NCBI RefSeq assembly: GCF_046292825.1
Contig: NZ_JBKBQG010000023.1
Span: 9,479 to 73,478 of the forward strand
From: Salinarimonas sp046292825
GTDB taxonomy: Bacteria > Pseudomonadota > Alphaproteobacteria > Rhizobiales > Beijerinckiaceae
Direction of reading: 5' to 3'
Length of the DNA stretch: 64,000 nt
Part shown: positions 58,702-64,000 of the stretch, piece after piece
Position numbering within the stretch: the stretch's first letter is position 1
How the letters are laid out: each line of letters opens with the position of its first letter
Notes under the pieces: model-generated
What the model saw: the letters and a program-made list of their open reading frames with translations, nothing else
What the model was told of the DNA's origin: nothing
Database searches by the model: none
Position numbers and translations under genes: made by a program

Positions 58702-59060
58702 CCCTCCCCGGAGGGGAGGATGACGCGCCGCCCTTCTCCTTCCCCTGAGAGCCTGTGAATCTTTCGGAGGTTGTCATCCCGGGCCGCGAAGCGGACCCGG
58801 GACCCATTCGCTCGACGATCGTCCGAGCGCGCATGCCGCGCTCGTTCCGCTACATTTGGACAGCTTCCGTTGGAGAAACGCAGCCTTTAGGCTGCGACTG
58901 AGACGTCGTGGATATGGGTCCCGGATCGCCTTCGGCGTCCGGGATGACACCGCAACGAAAGATTTTCAAACTCTGAGGGGAAGGAGAGGGCGCGTCCTGT
59001 TTGCCTCGAAGGCATGCAGGAACCACGTTGTGTGCACTCCGCAGCCCCCACGGGGAGGGA
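58702..59060. repeat. Nested palindromic repeats filling the DUF533-zincin gap
   Basis: CCCTCCCCGGAGGGGAGG (58702-58719) and CCCCACGGGGAGGG (ending about 59060) look like remnants of the copy A/B ends. Between them is a second family: an imperfect inverted repeat of about 240 bases (58742-58981), with arms GTCATCCCGGGCCGCG (58773 on) and CCGGATCGCCTTCGGCGTCC (58921 on), and outer arms GAATCTTTCGG and CGAAAGATTTTC. No gene is seen in this 424-base gap. Confidence 0.8.
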
Positions 59061-59063
59061 GAA

Positions 59064-59480
59064 CTACCCCACGCTCGCCTCGATCGCCTCCATATCCTCG
59101 TCGGACAGGCCGAAATGGTGGCCGATCTCGTGGATGAGCACGTGGGTGACGATGGCGCCGAGCGTCTCCTCGTGCTCGGCCCAATAATCGAGGATCGGCC
59201 GGCGATAGAGCCAGATCATGTTGGGGAACTGCCCGGACGCGGGCTCCCCCGTCTCGGCGAGACCCAGCCCCCGGAACAGGCCCAGGAGATCGAAGGGGCT
59301 CTCGGCCTCGAGATCGGCGAGCGTCTCGTCGTCGGGGAAATCGTCCACCTTGATCACGACGTTCGCCGCGAGATCGCGGAATTCGCGGGGCAGGCGCGCG
59401 AAGGCGTCGGCCGCCATGCGCTCGAAATCCTCGAGCGTCGGCGCGGTGAGGTCGAAGAGGGGATCGGCCTCGCGCGCCAT
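59064..59480 (-). CDS. Small zincin-like metallopeptidase
   Basis: 138 residues from ATG 59480, which shares bases with the previous stop (TGATG); ATG 59489 is an alternative. The zinc site is THVLIHEIGHHFGLSDEDM (His117, Glu118, His121), typical of the MMP/minigluzincin-like PF06262 family, and FPNMIWLYRRPILDYWAEHE precedes it. The protein has no signal peptide, so it is cytosolic. Its substrate is unknown. It is coupled to the small membrane protein upstream. Confidence 0.85.
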   Translation of the reverse strand: MAREADPLFDLTAPTLEDFERMAADAFARLPREFRDLAANVVIKVDDFPDDETLADLEAESPFDLLGLFRGLGLAETGEPASGQFPNMIWLYRRPILDYWAEHEETLGAIVTHVLIHEIGHHFGLSDEDMEAIEASVG

Positions 59481-59761
59481 CACCACCATCCGAGCTGGAG
59501 GCCGAGCCAGACGACGAGGAAGAGGAAGAACGGCACCGCGAGCACCCGCCCGATCCGCCGCCCCCAGACCTCGATCGGATCCGTGCCACCGTCCTCCGCC
59601 TGGCCCTGCGCGTCGCGGCCCGCGAAATGGTCCGCCATGCGCCGGCCCATCTTGGCGCCGGCCGAATGCCCGACGGTCTCCGTCTCGCGCTCGACGCGAT
59701 CGAGCGCGCGCTTGGCCTCACGCTGACGGTCGGCGTCGGTCTGCGGGCGCTTGTCGGCCAT
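59480..59761 (-). CDS. Small single-span membrane protein
   Basis: 93 residues. A charged N-terminus (RQREAKRALDRVERETE) is followed by one C-terminal helix, RVLAVPFFLFLVVWLGLQLG, ending WW. It is not recognised as a named family, although similar short proteins lie beside leuC in related genomes as far as I recall (not verified). It follows leuC by 27 bases and is coupled to the zincin gene by TGATG. Confidence 0.7.
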   Translation of the reverse strand: MADKRPQTDADRQREAKRALDRVERETETVGHSAGAKMGRRMADHFAGRDAQGQAEDGGTDPIEVWGRRIGRVLAVPFFLFLVVWLGLQLGWW

Positions 59762-59788
59762 GATCCCTCCCGGCGGACGAGCGGCGGA

Positions 59789-61216
59789 TCACTCCGCCGC
59801 CACGGGCTGCGCGTCGAGTTCCCGCACGTCCACGAAATGCCCCGCGATCGCCGCCGCTGCCGCCATCGCCGGAGAGACGAGATGCGTGCGGCCCTTGAAG
59901 CCCTGGCGGCCCTCGAAATTGCGGTTCGAGGTCGAGGCGCAGCGCTCGCCCGGCGCGAGGCGGTCGGCGTTCATGGCGAGGCACATCGAGCAGCCCGGCT
60001 CGCGCCATTCGAAGCCCGCCGCGGTGAAGATGCGGTCGAGCCCCTCGGCCTCCGCCTGCAGCTTCACGAGGCCGGAGCCCGGCACGATCATCGCCGAGAC
60101 GCCCTCGGCGACCCGCTTGCCCTCGACGATGCGCGCGACCGCCCGCAGATCCTCGATGCGGCCGTTGGTGCACGAGCCGATGAAGACGCGGTCGAGGCGG
60201 ATGTCGGTGATCCTGGTGCCGGGCTTCAAGCCCATATAGTCGAGCGCGCGCCACTTCGAGATGCGCTTGTTCTCGTCGGCGATGTCGTCCGGGTTCGGCA
60301 CCACGCCCGTCACCGAAACGACGTCCTCCGGGCTCGTGCCCCAGGAGACGATCGGCGGGAGATTGGCCGCGTCGAGCACGATCTCGCGGTCGAAATGGGC
60401 CCCCTCGTCGCTCTTCAGGCTCTCCCAATAGGCGACCGCGCGGTCCCAGGCCTCGCCCTTGGGCGCCTTCGGGCGGTCCTTCAGATAGGCGTAGGTCTTC
60501 TCGTCGGGCGCGATCAGGCCGGCGCGGGCGCCGCCCTCGATCGACATGTTGCAGATCGTCATCCGGCCCTCCATCGAGAGCGCGCGGATGGCGGAGCCCG
60601 CATATTCGATCACGTGGCCGGTGCCGCCGGCGGTGCCGATCTCGCCGATGATGGCGAGGATGATGTCCTTGGCGGTGACGCCGGCGGGCAATTCGCCCTC
60701 CACGCGCACGCGCATGTTCTTCGCCTTCTTCTGGATCAGCGTCTGGGTGGCGAGCACGTGCTCGACCTCCGAGGTGCCGATGCCGTGGGCGAGCGCGCCG
60801 AAGGCGCCGTGCGTCGAGGTGTGGCTGTCGCCGCACACGATCGTCGTGCCGGGCAGGGTGAAGCCCTGCTCGGGCCCGACCACGTGGACGATGCCCTGGC
60901 GGGCGTCGCGCTCGTCGTAATACTCGATGCCGAATTCGGCCGCGTTGGTGGCGAGCGTCTCGACCTGGATCGCGCTCTCGGGATCGGCGATGCCGGCGCT
61001 GCGATCGGTGGTCGGCACGTTGTGGTCGACGACGGCGAGCGTCTTGCCCGGCTGGCGAACCTTGCGGCCGGCGACGCGCAGGCCCTCGAAGGCCTGCGGC
61101 GAGGTCACCTCGTGGACGAGATGGCGGTCGATATAGAGGAGGCAGGTCCCGTCCGGCTGGGTGTCGACGACGTGGTCGTCCCAGATCTTGTCGTACATCG
61201 TGCGGGGCTTGGTCAT
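59789..61216 (-). CDS. leuC: 3-isopropylmalate dehydratase large subunit
   Basis: 475 residues, full length. The [4Fe-4S] cysteines are in FIGSCTNGRIEDL (Cys349) and EPGCSMCLAMN (Cys409, Cys412). Also seen: VVDHNVPTTDR, VCGDSHTSTHGAFGALAHGI and GTSEVEHVLATQT. With LeuD, not in this window, it isomerises 2- to 3-isopropylmalate in leucine synthesis. A plausible sigma-70 promoter lies at 61271-61298; no leucine-rich leader peptide was found. Confidence 0.98.
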   Translation of the reverse strand: MTKPRTMYDKIWDDHVVDTQPDGTCLLYIDRHLVHEVTSPQAFEGLRVAGRKVRQPGKTLAVVDHNVPTTDRSAGIADPESAIQVETLATNAAEFGIEYYDERDARQGIVHVVGPEQGFTLPGTTIVCGDSHTSTHGAFGALAHGIGTSEVEHVLATQTLIQKKAKNMRVRVEGELPAGVTAKDIILAIIGEIGTAGGTGHVIEYAGSAIRALSMEGRMTICNMSIEGGARAGLIAPDEKTYAYLKDRPKAPKGEAWDRAVAYWESLKSDEGAHFDREIVLDAANLPPIVSWGTSPEDVVSVTGVVPNPDDIADENKRISKWRALDYMGLKPGTRITDIRLDRVFIGSCTNGRIEDLRAVARIVEGKRVAEGVSAMIVPGSGLVKLQAEAEGLDRIFTAAGFEWREPGCSMCLAMNADRLAPGERCASTSNRNFEGRQGFKGRTHLVSPAMAAAAAIAGHFVDVRELDAQPVAAE

Positions 61217-61270
61217 CGTCTGCCTCGTCCTCTTTCGTCGACCACCGGCCGGTCTCTCGGCGCTGACCGG

Positions 61271-61298
61271 AATGTAGCGATTTCGACCCGCCCCGCAA
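61271..61298 (-). promoter_or_regulatory. Possible sigma-70 promoter of leuC
   Basis: Read leftward, TTGCGG (61298-61293), 16 bases, TACATT (61276-61271), about 55 bases before the leuC ATG. An imperfect inverted repeat (CATCAT...ATGATG around 61328-61370) lies upstream. Confidence 0.4.
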
Positions 61299-61420
61299 TG
61301 GCGCGGGCTCCAGGTCTATGTTTCGAACATCATCTCGTCCGCCGACCGGTATCCGATCGGTGGGATGATGCTCCAACGCGAGACGGCGCGACCCTCGCGG
61401 GACCGCGCCGTCGGAATGCG

Positions 61421-61462
61421 AAAAAAGAAGCGGTGTCGCGAGCCGATCGGCGTCGGCCGATC
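61421..61462 (-). terminator. Possible terminator after rplS
   Basis: Leftward, a perfect 7-bp hairpin GATCGGC-CGAC-GCCGATC overlaps the rplS stop codon, and a TTTTTT run follows about 18 bases later. The distance is long for a classical terminator. Confidence 0.35.
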
Positions 61463-61844
61463 ACTCCGCCGCTTCGACGCTCTTGCCGCGGCGCTCGGCG
61501 CGCTCGGCGATGCGCGCGGACTTGCCGCGGCGGTCGCGCAGATAATAGAGCTTGGCGCGGCGCACCTTGCCGCGGCGCACGACGGTGATGCCCTCGACCA
61601 GCGGCGAATAGAGCGGGAACACGCGCTCGACGCCCTCGCCGTAGGAGATCTTGCGGACGGTGAAGCTCTGGTTGATGCCGCCGCCGTTGCGGGCGATCAC
61701 GACGCCCTCGTAGGCCTGCACGCGGGTGCGGTCGCCCTCGCGGACGCGCACGTTGACGATCACGGTGTCGCCGGGCTCGAAATCGGGAATGTCCTTCCCG
61801 AGAGCGGCGATCTGCTCCTTGTCGATCTGTTCGATGATGTTCAT
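61461..61844 (-). CDS. rplS: 50S ribosomal protein L19
   Basis: 127 residues from ATG 61844 (the standard MNIIEQID start, with AGGAG upstream). Core motifs: FEPGDTVIVNVRVREGDRTR, QAYEGVVIARNGGGINQSFT, GEGVERVFPLYSPLVEGITV and RRGKVRRAKLYYLRDRRGKS. L19 sits at the subunit interface. In many bacteria it follows trmD, but here the upstream neighbour is a divergent ABC-F gene, so rplS has its own promoter. Confidence 0.98.
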   Translation of the reverse strand: MNIIEQIDKEQIAALGKDIPDFEPGDTVIVNVRVREGDRTRVQAYEGVVIARNGGGINQSFTVRKISYGEGVERVFPLYSPLVEGITVVRRGKVRRAKLYYLRDRRGKSARIAERAERRGKSVEAAE

Positions 61845-62032
61845 GGGTCTCGTGCTCCTGCCGTTGCGGGCCTCGCGGGCGCGCGGGATTTCGGCGTCCT
61901 GTTTTGAGTTGACGGGGGGCTGTACAAGAGACGGAGGCGTTTGTCGAGAGGGGATCGCGAGCCGCCTTGACGCCGCGGCCGCAAGCGGCATAGACCGTCG
62001 GCTGCGCAAGGCGCCGTGAGGAGGACCTGCCG

Positions 62033-62149
62033 ATGAGACTCCACGAGACCGAGATCACCGCGATGACCGTCTCAACGGAGCCCCTCGACCATGCCGTCCC
62101 GCACCGAGCGCCCGCGCCGCGCCGATCCGCGCACACAGTCTCCTCGTAG
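62033..62149 (+). CDS. Possible leader ORF overlapping the ABC-F start
   Basis: A 38-codon frame starts at ATG 62033, seven bases after a strong GAGGAGGA ribosome-binding site (62018-62025), and ends at TAG 62147-62149, 59 bases inside the ABC-F gene in another frame. The peptide begins MRLHETEITAMTVSTEP and becomes Pro/Arg/Ala-rich. The ABC-F ATG itself has no comparable ribosome-binding site. It may couple or attenuate ABC-F translation; it resembles no known protein to me. Confidence 0.35.
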   Translation: MRLHETEITAMTVSTEPLDHAVPHRAPAPRRSAHTVSS

Positions 62150-63773
62150 ATCCGAGCCCTCGCGGAGCCCCGCCGCGAGCATCGCCCTCGACGCCGTCGC
62201 CTACACGCTGCCCGACGGGCGGTCGCTCCTGCGCGACCTCGATCTCGCCTTCGGCCCCGGACGCACGGGCATCGTCGGCCTGAACGGCGTCGGCAAGTCC
62301 ACGCTCCTGCGCATCGCCGCCGGCGCGCTCGCGCCCGATCGCGGAAGCGTCGCGCGCTCGGGGCACGTCGCGATGCTGCGGCAGGGGCTCGCGATCGCTC
62401 CCGACGAGCGCATCGCCGATGCCTTCGGCGCTCGCGAGGGCCTCGCACGCCTCGCGCGGATCGAGGCGGGGCGGGGCACGATAGAGGATCACGCGCGCGC
62501 CGATTGGACGCTCCCCGCCCGCCTCGACGCCGCGCTCGCGGCGATCGGCCTGCCGGACGCGTCACCCGAGCGCCCGCTCGCGACCCTCAGCGGCGGGCAG
62601 CGCACGCGCCTCCTTCTCGCCGCGCTCGTGTTCGACGAGCCCGACACGATCCTCCTCGACGAGCCGACGAACGATCTCGACGCGCAGGGCCGCGCGGCCG
62701 TCGCGACCCTGCTGTCGCGATGGCGCGGGGCGGCGATCGTCGCGAGCCACGATCGCGCGCTCCTCGAGCATATGGACGCGATCGTCGAGCTGACAGCGCT
62801 CGGCGCGACGACCTATGGCGGCGGCTATGGCGCCTATCGCGAGGCCAAGGCGCGGGAGGAGGCCGCGCGGGCGCGCCGGCTCTCCGATGCCGAGCAACAA
62901 GCGGAGGACGTCGCGCGCCGCAATCGCGAGGCGAGCGAACGCAAGGCGCGGCGCGACGGCGCCGGCAAGCGCGAGCGCGCGCGCGGCGGGGCGCCCAAGG
63001 TGATGCTCGATTTCGCCCGGGAGCGCGCGGAGGGCTCGCGCGGCGCGCAGGCGCGCACCGCCGAGCGGCTGCACGCGGCGGCCCAGGCCGAGCTCGTCGA
63101 GGCGCGCGCGCAGATCGAGATCCGCGAGCGGGTGGCCCTGCGCGTCCCGCCCTCGGGTCTCGCGCCGAACCGCGTGGTCGCGCGCGCGCGAGGTCTCGTC
63201 GGCGGGCACGATCCGGCGCGGCCGGCGATCCGCGGGCTCGACCTCGAGATCGTCGGCCCCGAGCGCGTCGCGATCGTCGGGCGAAACGGCGCGGGCAAGT
63301 CCACGCTCCTCGCGCTCCTGACGGGGCGCCTCTCACCGATCGCCGGCGAGGTCCGCATCGCCGAGCGCCACGCGCTCCTCGATCAGACGATTGCGCTCCT
63401 CGACCCCGCCGAGCGGGTGCGCGACGCCTTTCTGCGCATCAATCCCGACGCGGACGAGAATGCCTGCCGGGCCGCGCTCGCGCGCTTCCTCTTCCGCAAC
63501 GAGGACGCGCTGCGCGTCGTCGGCACTCTGTCCGGGGGAGAGCGGATGCGCGCCGGGCTCGCCGCGATCCTCGGCGGCGACCGCCCGCCCGAGCTCGTGG
63601 TGCTCGACGAGCCGACGAACCACCTCGATCTCGAGGCGATCGCGGCTTTGGAGGCCGGGCTCGTCGCCTATGACGGCGCGATCCTGGTCGCGAGCCACGA
63701 CACGGCGTTTCTGGAGGCGATCGGAATCGAGCGGGAGGTGCGGCTCGATTTGGAGCCCGGGGCGGCCGCGTGA
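62091..63773 (+). CDS. ABC-F family ATPase
   Basis: 560 residues with two ABC domains and no membrane part. Domain 1: Walker A GLNGVGKST, signature LSGGQRTRL, Walker B ILLDEPTNDLD. Linker of charged helices (REEAARARRLSDAEQQAEDV). Domain 2: Walker A GRNGAGKST, LSGGERMRAGL, VLDEPTNHLDLEA. Such proteins bind the ribosomal E site and act in translation or antibiotic protection; this one looks like the Uup-like or short alphaproteobacterial ABC-F group. About 30 Arg/Pro/Ser-rich residues precede the first domain. It ends in a strong terminator. Confidence 0.93.
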   Translation: MPSRTERPRRADPRTQSPRRSEPSRSPAASIALDAVAYTLPDGRSLLRDLDLAFGPGRTGIVGLNGVGKSTLLRIAAGALAPDRGSVARSGHVAMLRQGLAIAPDERIADAFGAREGLARLARIEAGRGTIEDHARADWTLPARLDAALAAIGLPDASPERPLATLSGGQRTRLLLAALVFDEPDTILLDEPTNDLDAQGRAAVATLLSRWRGAAIVASHDRALLEHMDAIVELTALGATTYGGGYGAYREAKAREEAARARRLSDAEQQAEDVARRNREASERKARRDGAGKRERARGGAPKVMLDFARERAEGSRGAQARTAERLHAAAQAELVEARAQIEIRERVALRVPPSGLAPNRVVARARGLVGGHDPARPAIRGLDLEIVGPERVAIVGRNGAGKSTLLALLTGRLSPIAGEVRIAERHALLDQTIALLDPAERVRDAFLRINPDADENACRAALARFLFRNEDALRVVGTLSGGERMRAGLAAILGGDRPPELVVLDEPTNHLDLEAIAALEAGLVAYDGAILVASHDTAFLEAIGIEREVRLDLEPGAAA

Positions 63774-63806
63774 GCCGCGGCCGGGCTGTGCCCGGCCCGC
63801 GAACGC

Positions 63807-63846
63807 AAAAAACCCCGCGTCGGGGGTCCGATCGCGGGGTTTTTTT
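63807..63846. terminator. Bidirectional rho-independent terminator
   Basis: A-run (63807-63812), stem AACCCCGCG (63811-63819) / CGCGGGGTT (63833-63841), T-run (63840-63846). It can stop the ABC-F transcript rightward and the tRNA transcript leftward. Confidence 0.9.
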
Positions 63847-63850
63847 GGGT

Positions 63851-63928
<78 letters not shown>

Positions 63929-63948
63929 GCAAGGTTTTCGGAACGCGA

Positions 63949-63983
63949 AGGGCCCCGTTGGGGGGATGTCCCTCGGGGGCCCT
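63949..63983. other. GC-rich hairpin upstream of the tRNA
   Basis: AGGGCCCC (63949-63956) and GGGGCCCT (63976-63983) pair around a GC-rich loop, with no clear T-run on either side. It may end a transcript that comes from beyond the window. Confidence 0.4.
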
Positions 63984-64000
63984 CGGCGTTTCGATCGTGA

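Noticed and set aside
59014..59025. GGAAC close to CGTT in the DUF533-zincin gap
   Set aside because: The two elements are 2 bases apart, so it is not a promoter.
61328..61370. Inverted repeat upstream of leuC as a leucine attenuator
   Set aside because: No leader peptide with leucine codons and no T-run after the stem.
63940..63958. GGAAC followed by CGTT near the right edge as an EcfG promoter
   Set aside because: The spacer is only 11 bases.

Overview
The window is very GC-rich, has dense and often overlapping genes (many ATGA, GTGA and TGATG junctions), and reads as chromosomal DNA of an alphaproteobacterium, most likely of the Hyphomicrobiales (Rhizobiales), near Methylobacterium or Salinarimonas. 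Pointers to this are the PodJ/Sel1-type polarity protein, the TauE/SafE plus TIGR02186 pair, the DUF5985 pair, a giant poly-HAMP hybrid kinase, exact sigma-EcfG promoters (GGAAC-N16-CGTT), leuC next to rplS, an alphaproteobacterial-type initiator tRNA, and GC-rich palindromic intergenic repeats. No phage, transposase or CRISPR array was seen.

Layout. 1-21.0 kb is a surface-polysaccharide locus: a lipid-linked sugar cassette (GT-C-like membrane protein, polyprenyl-type GT2, DUF2304 protein, ArnF-like flippase subunit), a Wzm/Wzt ABC exporter, four separate methyltransferases plus a GT4-FkbM fusion, six further glycosyltransferases, an NDP-sugar epimerase, a FlaA1/CapD-type dehydratase and a phosphomanno/phosphoglucomutase. 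21.2-30.2 kb is signalling: a winged-helix protein with two DUF5985 membrane proteins, divergent from an EcfG-promoted cytosolic hybrid kinase with about nine HAMP-type repeats and three receiver domains, which overlaps a second REC-PAS-kinase-REC gene. 30.0-40.1 kb holds two independent RND efflux pumps, each with its own adaptor, divergent TetR gene and palindromic operator. 40.1-47.8 kb has the PodJ-like protein, the TauE/TIGR02186 pair and an M20 peptidase. 47.8-57.7 kb is a partial phenylacetate (paa) locus with a complete Liv-type ABC importer. 57.7-64 kb has a candidate stress-induced small RNA, a DUF533 gene, a repeat-filled gap, a small zincin, leuC, rplS, an ABC-F ATPase and tRNA-fMet.

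How it fits together. The polysaccharide genes can supply activated sugars (mutase, epimerase, dehydratase), assemble and methylate a glycan on a lipid carrier, and export it by Wzm/Wzt; the DUF2304/GT2/flippase/GT-C set looks like a side module that adds a sugar outside the cytoplasm. The paa genes activate phenylacetate and process later intermediates, and the Liv-type importer probably brings in an aromatic acid. Two exact and one near-exact EcfG promoter tie the poly-HAMP kinase, the small RNA and perhaps the DUF533 gene to the general stress response. The most interesting item is at 57780-57887: an exact EcfG promoter driving a transcript of about 77 nt with a C-rich hairpin loop and a strong terminator, an architecture like GsrN of Caulobacter.
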